Shown here one piece after another: positions 25,669 through 35,771 of a DNA stretch of 57,325 nucleotides. The stretch covers positions 1-57,325 of the forward strand of contig JAGXRD010000004.1 in the NCBI GenBank assembly GCA_018336035.1. The letters run 5' to 3'. The position numbers and the translations under genes are program-made. Under the pieces are notes generated by a model. The model worked only from the letters and a program-made list of their open reading frames with translations, made no database searches and was not told the DNA's origin. The stretch's first letter is position 1; each line of letters opens with the position of its first letter. The stretch is from Alphaproteobacteria bacterium. GTDB taxonomy: Bacteria; Pseudomonadota; Alphaproteobacteria; Ferrovibrionales; Ferrovibrionaceae.

Positions 25669-26688
25669 ATGAAACTTCTTGCAACGGCCGCTGCTGCAGC
25701 GGCGCTCGTGTTCGTCGCACAGGGCGCCCAGGCTGGCGCGACTTTCGACGCCATCAAGGCCAAGGGTTTTGTCCAGTGCGGCATGAACGGCGGCGTCGGC
25801 GGTTTCGGTGCGCCGGACGCCAAGGGCGAAATGAAGGGCATTGACGTCGATCTTTGCCGCGCTGTCGCCGCGGCGATGTTCGGCGATGCCAACAAGGTCA
25901 AGCACACCCCGCTGACCGCGCAGCAGCGTTTCACCGCTCTGCAGTCGGGTGAAGTCGATCTGCTCGCCCGTAACACCACCCAGACCCTGACCCGCGATGC
26001 GTCGCTGGGCCTGATCGGCGCTGGCGTGAACTACTATGACGGTCAGGGCTTCATGGTGACCAAGAAGCTCGGCGTGAAGAGCGCCAAGGAGCTGAACGGC
26101 GCCACCGTCTGCGTGCAGCCGGGCACCACCACCGAACTGAACCTGGCCGATTACTTCCGCGCCAACAAGATGACCTTCAAGCCGGTCGTGATCGAGAAGC
26201 TCGACGAAGTCGTGGGCGCCTACGCCTCCGGCCGTTGCGACGTCTACACCACCGACATCTCGGGCCTCGCCTCGACCCGCGCGACCCAGCTGCCGAATGC
26301 GGATGACCACATCATCCTGCCGGAAGTGATTTCGAAGGAGCCGCTCGGCCCGCTGGTCCGCCAGGGCGATGATACCTGGCTGGTCGTGGTCCGCTGGACC
26401 CTGAACGCCATGATCGAAGCCGAAGAATACGGCATCACCTCGGCGAACGTTGACGAGATGCTCAAGAGCGACAACCCGAACATCAAGCGCATCCTGGGTG
26501 TCACCCCGGGTGGCGGCAAGGCGCTCGGTCTCGACGAAAAGTGGGCCTACAACATCATCAAGCAGGTCGGTAACTACGGCGAAAGCTTCGAGCGCAACGT
26601 CGGCAAGGGCAGCGCCCTGAAGCTGGATCGTGGCGTGAACGCGCTGTGGACCAACGGCGGCCTGATGTACGCCTGGCCGATCCGCTAA
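25669..26688 (+). CDS. aapJ: General L-amino-acid ABC transporter substrate-binding protein
   Basis: Periplasmic receptor for polar and other L-amino acids. The ATG after AGGGAAGGG gives a signal peptide ending in GAQA. The mature chain begins with FDAIKAKGFVQCGMNGGVGGF and contains GIDVDLCRAVAAAMFGD, both typical of AapJ. At 339 residues it matches the AapJ length. It is followed by a strong hairpin and then aapQ, aapM and aapP in the canonical order. Confidence 0.94.
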   Translation: MKLLATAAAAAALVFVAQGAQAGATFDAIKAKGFVQCGMNGGVGGFGAPDAKGEMKGIDVDLCRAVAAAMFGDANKVKHTPLTAQQRFTALQSGEVDLLARNTTQTLTRDASLGLIGAGVNYYDGQGFMVTKKLGVKSAKELNGATVCVQPGTTTELNLADYFRANKMTFKPVVIEKLDEVVGAYASGRCDVYTTDISGLASTRATQLPNADDHIILPEVISKEPLGPLVRQGDDTWLVVVRWTLNAMIEAEEYGITSANVDEMLKSDNPNIKRILGVTPGGGKALGLDEKWAYNIIKQVGNYGESFERNVGKGSALKLDRGVNALWTNGGLMYAWPIR

Positions 26689-26698
26689 GCATAAAGCA

Positions 26699-26740
26699 GG
26701 GCAGGCGGCGTACAGGGCGCCGCCTGCCCATCGCTTCTCG
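26699..26740 (+). terminator. Strong hairpin between aapJ and aapQ
   Basis: Perfect 11-bp arms (GGGCAGGCGGC at 26699-26709 and its complement at 26719-26729) flank a 9-base loop. The following ATCGCTTCTC has only a weak U-run, so partial termination or protection of the aapJ message from 3' decay is more likely than full termination. Confidence 0.7.
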
Positions 26741-26775
26741 ACGCGTATTCAGTTTCTCTTAGCCATGGGGGGCAC

Positions 26776-27969
26776 ATGGCAGATCCAAGAGTAAACGGCG
26801 GACAATCCGCGCCGCCGCGACGTCTGAGCTGGAATGATCCAGACGTCCGTTCCGTCGTCTATCAGGTGGTCGCTGTTGCGCTGGTAGGCATCGTTGGTTG
26901 GTTCCTCGTCAGCAACACGCTGCACAACCTTTCCACCCGCAATATTTCCACGGGCTTCGATTTCCTGAGCCGCGAGTCAGGCTTCGCCATTGGCGAATCG
27001 CCGATTGCCTTCGGACCGGAAAATACGTACGCCCGCGCCATTCTGGTCGGCATTCTCAACACCATCCGCATTGCCGTGATCGGTGTGATCCTCGCCACCA
27101 TCCTGGGCACCATCATCGGTATCGCGCGCCTGTCGAAAAACTGGCTCGTTGCCAAGATCGCGATGATCTACGTCGAGGTCATCCGCAACGTGCCGCTGCT
27201 GCTGCAGCTGTTCTTCTGGTATGCGCTCATCACTGAAACGCTGCCGGGCCCGCGTCAGGCCATCAATGTGATGCCCGGCGTATTCATGTCGAACCGTGGC
27301 ATCAAGGTGCCGGCGCCGACCGAGCATTTCGCCTTCGATCTCGCCGCTATCGGCTTCATGCTGGCCTTCGTGCTGATCTTCATCATGGTCAATCTGGCCA
27401 AGAAGCGGCAGGACGCCACCGGCAAGGCCTTCCCGGTTTATCGCGGCGGACTTGCACTGCTGATCGGCATGCCGCTGCTCGGCTGGCTGATCGGCGGCGC
27501 GCCGTGGGAACTCGACGTGCCGAAGCTGCAGGGCTTCAACTTCGTCGGCGGCGCAACACTGACGCCGGAATTCGCCGCTTTGCTGTTCGGTCTGGTGCTC
27601 TACACGGCGGGCTTCATCGCCGAGGTGGTACGCTCCGGCATCCAGGCGGTCAATTACGGTCAGTGGGAAGCGGCAAGTGCGCTGGGCCTTAGCCGCAGTC
27701 AGACGTTGCGTCTGATCGTGTTGCCGCAGTCGCTGCGCGTGATCATCCCGCCGATGACCAGCCAGTATCTGAACCTGACCAAGAACAGCTCGCTGGCAGT
27801 GGCGATCGGCTATCCCGATATCGTCTCGATCGCTAATACGACGTTGAACCAGACCGGCCAGGCCATCGAAGGCATCATGATCATCATGGCGGTGTATCTC
27901 AGTATCAGCCTGTCGATCTCGCTCTTCATGAACTGGTACAATAAACACATTGCGCTGGTGGAGCGGTAA
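26776..27969 (+). CDS. aapQ: Amino-acid ABC transporter permease AapQ
   Basis: Inner-membrane permease of 397 residues. The His/Glu/Gln-type permease domain is visible, with NTIRIAVIGVILATILGTIIG near residue 95 and the EAA loop in QWEAASALGLSRSQTLRLIVLPQS. The long insertion between them is normal for AapQ. A GGGGGG ribosome-binding site precedes the ATG. aapM starts one base after the stop. Confidence 0.94.
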   Translation: MADPRVNGGQSAPPRRLSWNDPDVRSVVYQVVAVALVGIVGWFLVSNTLHNLSTRNISTGFDFLSRESGFAIGESPIAFGPENTYARAILVGILNTIRIAVIGVILATILGTIIGIARLSKNWLVAKIAMIYVEVIRNVPLLLQLFFWYALITETLPGPRQAINVMPGVFMSNRGIKVPAPTEHFAFDLAAIGFMLAFVLIFIMVNLAKKRQDATGKAFPVYRGGLALLIGMPLLGWLIGGAPWELDVPKLQGFNFVGGATLTPEFAALLFGLVLYTAGFIAEVVRSGIQAVNYGQWEAASALGLSRSQTLRLIVLPQSLRVIIPPMTSQYLNLTKNSSLAVAIGYPDIVSIANTTLNQTGQAIEGIMIIMAVYLSISLSISLFMNWYNKHIALVER

Positions 27970-27970
27970 G

Positions 27971-29059
27971 ATGACGACTGCGAGCGAATCCCTGCCGCCG
28001 CCGACCGCCAGCACCGGGCCGATTGCCTGGGTGAAGGAACGGCTGTTTTCCTCACCGCTCAACACGATCCTGACCGTCCTTTCGGTCTGGATCGTTCTGA
28101 TGAGCCTGCCGCCCTTCATTGAGTGGGCGCTGATCAAGGCGAGTTTCACCGCCTCGACCTCGCAGGAATGCCGCGCCAGCGGCGGGGCCTGCTGGGCCTT
28201 CATCGGGCAGAAATATCGCCTGATGCTGTTCGGCCTGTATCCATATGATGAGCAATGGCGGCCGTTGATCGCGGCGATCGTCATGATCGCCATGATCATC
28301 GTCAGCACCGTGCAGCGCTTCTGGAATATCAGCCTGCTGTTCATCTGGGTCGGTGGCCTTGCGGTCGTCGCCATCCTGATGTGGGGCGGCATTTTCGGGC
28401 TGCGCTATGTGGAAGACACGCAGTGGGGCGGCCTGCCGCTGACGCTGATCCTGTCTACTTTCGGCATTGCGTTGGCGTTTCCGTTCGGCATCCTGCTGGC
28501 GCTGGGCCGGCGCTCGAAAATGCCGGCGATCAAGACATTGTGCGTGCTCTATATCGAGCTGATCCGCGGCGTGCCGCTGATCTCGATGCTGTTCATGTCG
28601 TCAGTGATGCTGCCGCTGTTCCTTCCTGAAGGCTTCAGCATCGACAAGCTGCTGCGCGCCCAGATCGCCATCATCATGTTCGCCGCTGCCTATCTGGCGG
28701 AGGTGGTGCGTGGCGGCCTGCAGGCGATCCCGAAGGGGCAGTATGAGGGCGCTGATTCGCTCGGTCTGTCCTATGGACAGAAGATGAGCTTCATCATCCT
28801 GCCGCAGGCACTCAAGATTGTGATTCCGCCGTTGTGCAGCCTGTTCATCGCCGTGTTCAAAGACACCTCGCTGGTCGTCATCATCGGTATCTACGATCTG
28901 ATGCAGTCGACCAAGGTGGCACTCACCGATCCCGCCTGGCGCGGGTTCTCGATCGAGGCCTATGTCTTCGTTTCGGCGATCTACTTCATCTTCTGCTACG
29001 GCATGTCGAAATACAGCCAGAATCTCGAAGTTCGTCTGGCAACCGGACATAAGCGCTAA
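27971..29059 (+). CDS. aapM: Amino-acid ABC transporter permease AapM
   Basis: Second inner-membrane permease, 362 residues. The N-terminal extension contains a Cys pair (QECRASGGACW) found in AapM-type proteins. The permease core includes GGLPLTLILSTFGIALAFPFG and an EAA loop GQYEGADSLGLSYGQKMSFIILPQ. The start at 27971 is one base after the aapQ stop. Confidence 0.94.
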   Translation: MTTASESLPPPTASTGPIAWVKERLFSSPLNTILTVLSVWIVLMSLPPFIEWALIKASFTASTSQECRASGGACWAFIGQKYRLMLFGLYPYDEQWRPLIAAIVMIAMIIVSTVQRFWNISLLFIWVGGLAVVAILMWGGIFGLRYVEDTQWGGLPLTLILSTFGIALAFPFGILLALGRRSKMPAIKTLCVLYIELIRGVPLISMLFMSSVMLPLFLPEGFSIDKLLRAQIAIIMFAAAYLAEVVRGGLQAIPKGQYEGADSLGLSYGQKMSFIILPQALKIVIPPLCSLFIAVFKDTSLVVIIGIYDLMQSTKVALTDPAWRGFSIEAYVFVSAIYFIFCYGMSKYSQNLEVRLATGHKR

Positions 29060-29074
29060 GGGGGCCAGAGCATC

Positions 29075-29815
29075 ATGGCTGAGTCGATCATTGAACTGCA
29101 GAGCGTCAACAAGTGGTACGGCGAGTTCCATGTGTTGCGGAATATCAACCTCAACGTCCGCAAGGGCGAGCGTATCGTGATCTGCGGACCTTCGGGTTCC
29201 GGCAAGTCGACGATGATCCGCTGCATCAACCGGCTGGAGGAACACCAGAAGGGTCATATCCTCGTCGATGGCACCGAACTGACCAACGACCTGAAGAATA
29301 TCGATGCCATCCGCCGCGAGGTCGGCATGGTGTTCCAGCACTTCAACCTGTTCCCGCATCTGACCGTGCTGGAAAACCTCACGCTCGGTCCGATCTGGGT
29401 GCTGAAGAAGCCCAAGGCCGAGGCCGAGGAAACGGCGATGAAGTATCTCAATCGCGTGCGTATCCCCGAGCAGGCCAACAAGTATCCCGGCCAGCTTTCA
29501 GGCGGCCAGCAGCAGCGCGTCGCCATCGCGCGCTCGCTCTGCATGAATCCGAAGATCATGCTGTTCGATGAGCCGACCTCGGCGCTCGATCCGGAAATGG
29601 TCAAGGAGGTGCTGGACGTGATGATCGGCCTGGCGCAGGAAGGCGGCATGACCATGCTCTGCGTCACTCACGAAATGGGTTTCGCCCGCAAGGTGGCCGA
29701 CCGGGTGATCTTCATGGATCGCGGAGAGATCATCGAGCAGAACACGCCCGAGGAGTTTTTCTCCAACCCGCAGAACGAACGCACCCAGCTGTTCCTGAGC
29801 CAGATCCTGCATTAA
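29075..29815 (+). CDS. aapP: Amino-acid ABC transporter ATP-binding protein AapP
   Basis: ATPase of the importer, 246 residues. It has Walker [11 protein letters not shown]-loop [10 protein letters not shown], signature [14 protein letters not shown], Walker [11 protein letters not shown] and switch His in THEMGFARK. It completes the aapJQMP set. The next gene has its own unusual leader starting 29 bases after this stop. Confidence 0.95.
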   Translation: MAESIIELQSVNKWYGEFHVLRNINLNVRKGERIVICGPSGSGKSTMIRCINRLEEHQKGHILVDGTELTNDLKNIDAIRREVGMVFQHFNLFPHLTVLENLTLGPIWVLKKPKAEAEETAMKYLNRVRIPEQANKYPGQLSGGQQQRVAIARSLCMNPKIMLFDEPTSALDPEMVKEVLDVMIGLAQEGGMTMLCVTHEMGFARKVADRVIFMDRGEIIEQNTPEEFFSNPQNERTQLFLSQILH

Positions 29816-29843
29816 GCCGGGCGTGCATTACAGAAACCGTGCT

Positions 29844-29887
29844 ACGCTCCTCCCATAACAGATGGCCGTAACAGATGGGAGGAGCGT
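29844..29887 (+). promoter_or_regulatory. Perfect 13-bp stem sequestering the ribosome-binding site
   Basis: The arm ACGCTCCTCCCAT (29844-29856) pairs exactly with ATGGGAGGAGCGT (29875-29887), closing an 18-base loop. The second arm contains the whole Shine-Dalgarno of the next gene, whose ATG is at 29889. The loop and arms also hold a 10-bp direct repeat, TAACAGATGG (29856-29865 and 29869-29878). The fold would block ribosome entry; opening by heat, a protein, a small RNA or an upstream ribosome would switch translation on. Confidence 0.65.
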
Positions 29888-29888
29888 C

Positions 29889-30395
29889 ATGCGTTTTGCA
29901 ACCGCGGTTCTTCTGAGTCTCGCCTTTGCCGGCCCAGCCTTCGCACAGCTTCCGGCCGTCGATCCGGTCAACCAATATCGCCTGATCGGGCCTGCCGACC
30001 GCAGCGACAGCCGCTGCATCGGCCAGTCCGACACACCGCTCTGCGCCGTCGAAACGCTGCTGGCCTGTTTCGCGCGGCGCGATGTCGATCTCTGCCGTGC
30101 CGTCTGGGCCGGCGGTGAGAGCGTGTCCGGCTTTCTGGCCAGGCTGCAGACCTCGCGCTACTGGTGGAGCTACCGCATCGCCGCTGCCGAGCAATCCGCA
30201 ACTGGCGAGGCGCTGATTGCTGTGGCCGGACGTATGTGTGGACTGCAAAGCGCAGAACCCGACTGCTTCACCACGCCGGCGCCGCCGACGCAGTATCGCC
30301 TGCGTCAGATCGACGGCCGCTGGCAGGTGATGGACTGGCAGTCACCGTCTGGGCAGCATCCGGCGGGACAGCATCCGCAGCCGGTCATGCGTTGA
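29889..30395 (+). CDS. Small secreted protein of unknown function
   Basis: A 168-residue protein with a clear signal peptide of about 19 residues ending in AFA. The mature part holds several cysteines (in DSRCIGQS, TPLCAV, LLACFARRDVDLC, GRMCGL and EPDCF), suggesting disulfide-stabilised periplasmic folding, and a C-terminal YRLRQIDGRWQVMDWQ stretch resembling NTF2-like or DUF-type secreted proteins. I do not recognise the family. An in-frame ATG at 29862 lies inside the hairpin loop and is a less likely start. Confidence 0.78.
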   Translation: MRFATAVLLSLAFAGPAFAQLPAVDPVNQYRLIGPADRSDSRCIGQSDTPLCAVETLLACFARRDVDLCRAVWAGGESVSGFLARLQTSRYWWSYRIAAAEQSATGEALIAVAGRMCGLQSAEPDCFTTPAPPTQYRLRQIDGRWQVMDWQSPSGQHPAGQHPQPVMR

Positions 30396-30461
30396 TCCTG
30401 CTGCCAGGCATGGCGGCAACCGAACAGCGGAACCTGACCGTTCGGCGGTCGTTGTAACCGT

Positions 30462-31133
30462 ATGCCGCGCCTGCTCGAAATACTGCAACATCTGTCGACT
30501 GGCTGGCGCCTGCTGATCTGCCTGTGCATTGGCGCCGCCATCTTCCTCTGGCCCTTTGAGCCGGACGATCCGATGGTGCATGCCGGTGCGGCCTGGTTCT
30601 TCGGCGTTCTGCTGTTTCTGGGCTGGACGGCTTATGCCGTGCAGGGCGTGTCGATTGCCAAGTTGCGCAAACGTGCGCGTGATCTCGACGACAGCGCCTG
30701 GGTGGTCTCGCTGCTGGTAGTGATTGCGGCCCTGATCAGCCTGATGGGGCTCGGCCTGATCATCTATGGCAAGGGCGATGCAAGCGGGCTTGTGTTGGGA
30801 TTGCGGCTCGGTTTTGGCGGCGCCAGTATGATCGCGTCCTGGTTTCTGATCCATACCGTGCTGGCGCTGCATTACGCGCATCTCTACTACGGGGATGCAG
30901 AAGGCGACGGCAAGAAGGAAGACCGCAAGGGGCTCGATTTCCCCGGCAAGGTCGAGCCCGACTATTGGGACTTCTTCTACTATTCCTTCGTCATCGGCAT
31001 GACCTGCCAGGTCTCCGATGTCAGCATCCAGTCACGCGGCATGCGGCGACTGACGCTGGTCCACAGCATCGTGTCGTTCTTCTTCAACACCACGGTGATC
31101 GCGCTGACGGTCAATCTGATCGCCAGCAACTGA
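30462..31133 (+). CDS. DUF1345 family membrane protein
   Basis: A 223-residue inner-membrane protein with about five helices. The family hallmark is the loop PDYWDFFYYSFVIGMTCQVSDV near residue 165, followed by RRLTLVHSIVSFFFNTTVIALTVNL. Function is unknown. It converges with azlD, whose stop is adjacent to this gene's stop with no gap. Confidence 0.88.
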   Translation: MPRLLEILQHLSTGWRLLICLCIGAAIFLWPFEPDDPMVHAGAAWFFGVLLFLGWTAYAVQGVSIAKLRKRARDLDDSAWVVSLLVVIAALISLMGLGLIIYGKGDASGLVLGLRLGFGGASMIASWFLIHTVLALHYAHLYYGDAEGDGKKEDRKGLDFPGKVEPDYWDFFYYSFVIGMTCQVSDVSIQSRGMRRLTLVHSIVSFFFNTTVIALTVNLIASN

Positions 31134-31451
31134 TCAGAAGAAGTAGCGGATGCCGATGGCCACGATCATGCCGATCGAAATGGCCGTCATCGACTTGCGC
31201 AAGGCGATCATGATGCCGACGGCGGTGGCAAGACCGGCCCACATGGCCGGATCGCCCTTCATCACCGCGGCGACCACGATGGCGACCAGCACGCCGCCGG
31301 CGGTCTGGCGCAGGAAGCGCTCCAGCTTGGGTGACAGCGTGACATAGCCCATCAGCCAGAAACCGCCGGCGCGGGTGGCATAGGTCACGATGCCCATGCC
31401 GAGGATCGCGATCACCGCGGCGGTGTCGAAGGTGGTCAGGCCCTCGATCAT
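31134..31451 (-). CDS. AzlD-family branched-chain amino-acid exporter subunit
   Basis: A 105-residue membrane protein with about four helices and the AzlD features ITYATRAGGFWLMG and GGVLVAIVVAAVMKGDPA. It works with the larger AzlC-type subunit encoded immediately upstream; the two genes overlap by 4 bases. Substrates of the family are leucine analogues and other branched-chain amino acids. Confidence 0.9.
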   Translation of the reverse strand: MIEGLTTFDTAAVIAILGMGIVTYATRAGGFWLMGYVTLSPKLERFLRQTAGGVLVAIVVAAVMKGDPAMWAGLATAVGIMIALRKSMTAISIGMIVAIGIRYFF

Positions 31452-32176
31452 GCCGCCTTTTCCTCATCGCGACTGGTGATCAGGCCGGCAATGCCGGCGC
31501 AGATCCCGCCGATCAGGATATACCAGTTGCCCGGCAGCCAGAGCAGCGCGCCGGCGGTGCCGGCGACGGCGGCGATCCAGGGCCAGATGTCATCCTTGCC
31601 GCGATACAGCCCGACAACGGATGTGGCGAAGACGCCGGCGATCAGTACATCCAGTCCCCAGCGTTTCACATCCAGGCCGCCGCTGCTGATCAGGGCGCCG
31701 ACAGCCGTGCCGCCGACCCAGACCGGCCATTGCATGATGACAGTGCCGAGCAGGATGCCGAGGTCGCGCCGGCCGTTCATCATCGCCTGCAGTGTGATGG
31801 CCCAGCCGGCATCGGTCATGCCGGCAGAGACGGGCAGCACCTGGCGCAGCGGCAGGCTGGAGATATAGGGATACAGCGCGGCACCCATCACGATATGGCG
31901 CGCATTGACCAGGAAGGCGGTCAGGATGATCGCCGCCACCGGCAGCGGCACGGCGGTCCACAAGGCCAGCACGGCGAACTGCGCACTACCGGCAAAGGCG
32001 GTGGTACTCATCAGGATGGCTTCGCCCGGCGTCAGGCCGACGCCCAGCGCGGCGGCGCCGAAAGCCAGACCAAACGGCAGCGCGCTGACGCTGTAAGGGG
32101 CCGTCAGCTTCATGCCATGCAGCACGCCGGCGCGGGTGAAGGTCGCCGGTTCCGGCTTCTCGGGGAGTGAGTCCAT
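31448..32176 (-). CDS. AzlC-family branched-chain amino-acid exporter subunit
   Basis: Inner-membrane exporter subunit of 242 residues. The conserved LPFGLAFGAAALGVGLTPGEAILMSTTAFAGSAQFA and the N-A-R-H segment in LVNARHIVMGAALYP are typical. The ATG at 32176 was chosen over an upstream TTG. The gene is divergent from the CGNR regulator, whose start is 53 bases away; that regulator could control it. Confidence 0.91.
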   Translation of the reverse strand: MDSLPEKPEPATFTRAGVLHGMKLTAPYSVSALPFGLAFGAAALGVGLTPGEAILMSTTAFAGSAQFAVLALWTAVPLPVAAIILTAFLVNARHIVMGAALYPYISSLPLRQVLPVSAGMTDAGWAITLQAMMNGRRDLGILLGTVIMQWPVWVGGTAVGALISSGGLDVKRWGLDVLIAGVFATSVVGLYRGKDDIWPWIAAVAGTAGALLWLPGNWYILIGGICAGIAGLITSRDEEKAA

Positions 32177-32228
32177 GCGCGAAAAACTAGGGATTGGCGC
32201 GGGGCCAGTCAACCGGTATGGTGGTTAT

Positions 32229-32861
32229 ATGGGCGAAACTCTCCGTATCGCGACGACTGAACTCCATGGCGGCCATCCGGCGCTGGATTTCGTCAACACG
32301 CTGGACTGGCGCGACCGTCCCGCCGCTGAAGGCGGGCCGATCGAGATGCTCGACTCCTACGCGGCGCTGCTGGCGTGCTGGCGACGGTTGGACATCATCG
32401 GCACCCCGACAGAGACCGTATTGGCGCATCGTGCGGCAGCAAAGCCAGCCGAGGCGGCAGCTGTGCTGATCGAGGCGCTGGAACTGCGTGAAGCGCTGTA
32501 TCGCATCGCTCAAGCTGTGCGGCAGGGCAAGACGGCGCGACTGTCCGATCTGGACGTGCTGAACCGCTGCCTGCTGCGCTATCCGGAGGGAAGGGTGATT
32601 GCGGCGGTGAACGGTGCGCGGCTTGGCTGGAAGGCGCATGGCGACGGATTGGAACTTGGATCTCCCCTCGGCGCGATGGCGCGACTGGGCGCCGAGCTGC
32701 TGGTCAGCGCCGAACCTGCCAGCATCCGCTGCTGCGCCGGCCCGGGCTGCGGCTGGCTGTTCCACGACACCAGTCCGAACAAGCGTCGCCGTTGGTGTTC
32801 GATGGAAAGCTGCGGCAATCGTGCGAAAGCGCGCAGACATTACCAGCGCCATCGGGTGTGA
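32229..32861 (+). CDS. CGNR zinc-finger transcriptional regulator (ABATE domain)
   Basis: A 210-residue protein. The N-terminal ABATE-type stress-associated domain begins with HGGHPALDFVNTLDWRDRP. The C-terminal zinc finger contains C-x4-C (CCAGPGC) and CSMESCGNRAKARRHY, the CGNR hallmark. It is probably a DNA-binding regulator. Its divergent partner is azlCD. Confidence 0.9.
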   Translation: MGETLRIATTELHGGHPALDFVNTLDWRDRPAAEGGPIEMLDSYAALLACWRRLDIIGTPTETVLAHRAAAKPAEAAAVLIEALELREALYRIAQAVRQGKTARLSDLDVLNRCLLRYPEGRVIAAVNGARLGWKAHGDGLELGSPLGAMARLGAELLVSAEPASIRCCAGPGCGWLFHDTSPNKRRRWCSMESCGNRAKARRHYQRHRV

Positions 32862-32887
32862 CCTTTAACTCCCATTCGAGGTAGGGC

Positions 32888-32913
32888 GGAACTTTCATCC
32901 CTGAGGTTTCTTT
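32888..32913 (+). promoter_or_regulatory. Possible EcfG-type general-stress promoter of the catalase gene
   Basis: GGAAC (32888-32892) is followed after 17 bases by CTTT (32910-32913). The alphaproteobacterial general-stress consensus is GGAAC-N16/17-CGTT, so the -10 matches three of four bases. Catalase genes are frequent targets. A start at this promoter would lie downstream of the ATG at 32918, favouring translation from 32951. Confidence 0.3.
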
Positions 32914-32950
32914 TGGAATGGCTCCAAAAGACCAGCAAGGGATGGACATC

Positions 32951-35050
<2,100 letters not shown>

Positions 35051-35066
35051 TTGGATAACTTTCTTT

Positions 35067-35132
35067 GTCATCCCCGCGAAAGCGGGGATCCCATTTCGTT
35101 TTAATGGGACCCCGGGTCAAGCCCGGGGTGAC
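35067..35132. repeat. Composite palindromic element with three hairpins
   Basis: Three nested dyads lie between convergent genes: ATCCCCGC-GAAA-GCGGGGAT (35070-35089), TCCCATT with AATGGGA (35089-35095 and 35103-35109), and CCCCGGG with CCCGGGG (35110-35116 and 35122-35128). The outer ends, GTCATCCCC and GGGGTGAC, are also near complements. The composition matches the dispersed REP-like elements of many proteobacteria. Here it probably also ends transcription of both katE and the acetyltransferase operon. Confidence 0.75.
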
Positions 35133-35145
35133 GACGGATGTTTGA

Positions 35146-35760
35146 TCACCGTCTCGGATCGAACAGCGCGTCGCGCGTCTGGTAAGGCCGGAAGCCGCAT
35201 TTCTGGTACAGCGGCAATGCGGCCGGATGGTCCAGGTTGCAGGTATTCACTGTCAGTCGGTCGGTGCCGTAGGACCAGGCCTGCCGGATGCCGGCGCGCA
35301 GCAGCCACGGCCCGATGCCGCGCCCGAAGTATTCCGGCGTCAGTCCGAAATAGGCGATGTTGATGCTCTTGCGTTCGTCGGCATCGGTGTTGCGGCGGTC
35401 CAGTTCGATATAACCGGCCGGCACGCCGCCGACATAGGGCACCCAGATTTCCACCAGCGGATCTGTGATGATGCCGCCAAGCGCAAGATCGCTCATGCGA
35501 TGGCGGTCCACCCAATGCCACGGCCGACCGACCGCATCGTAGAGATAGCGGTAAAAGCTGGTGGTCGGCCTGTCGAGCTTGAGCAGCGCCAGCTTGGGCA
35601 CCAGCGGCGGCAGGTTCGGCGCCTCCGGCGGCGCCCGCGTCATATCGAGATAGACGACGGTGACGTTATAGCGGCCATCGTCCAGCAAGGTGGCCGGCGG
35701 CAGCCGGAAGATCGCCGGCGCCACCGTGTCAGACGAGCGGGTGTCGCGCGTCTCGGCCAA
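35146..35760 (-). CDS. GNAT-family N-acetyltransferase
   Basis: A 204-residue acetyltransferase. The GNAT core includes PAGYIELDRR, the acetyl-CoA loop in YFGRGIGPWLLRAG and the C-terminal NLDHPAALPLYQKCGF. The start is a TTG at 35760, supported by GAGGG 8 bases upstream; the next in-frame ATG would remove about 39 residues. It follows the sulfurtransferase gene by 11 bases and is probably co-transcribed. Acceptor unknown. Confidence 0.86.
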   Translation of the reverse strand: MAETRDTRSSDTVAPAIFRLPPATLLDDGRYNVTVVYLDMTRAPPEAPNLPPLVPKLALLKLDRPTTSFYRYLYDAVGRPWHWVDRHRMSDLALGGIITDPLVEIWVPYVGGVPAGYIELDRRNTDADERKSINIAYFGLTPEYFGRGIGPWLLRAGIRQAWSYGTDRLTVNTCNLDHPAALPLYQKCGFRPYQTRDALFDPRR

Positions 35761-35771
35761 GTGTCAGGCCC

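Noticed and set aside
30420-30460. CCGAAC...GTTCGG inverted repeat before the DUF1345 gene
   Set aside because: Six-bp arms around a long loop are expected by chance in GC-rich DNA and the position suggests no clear role.
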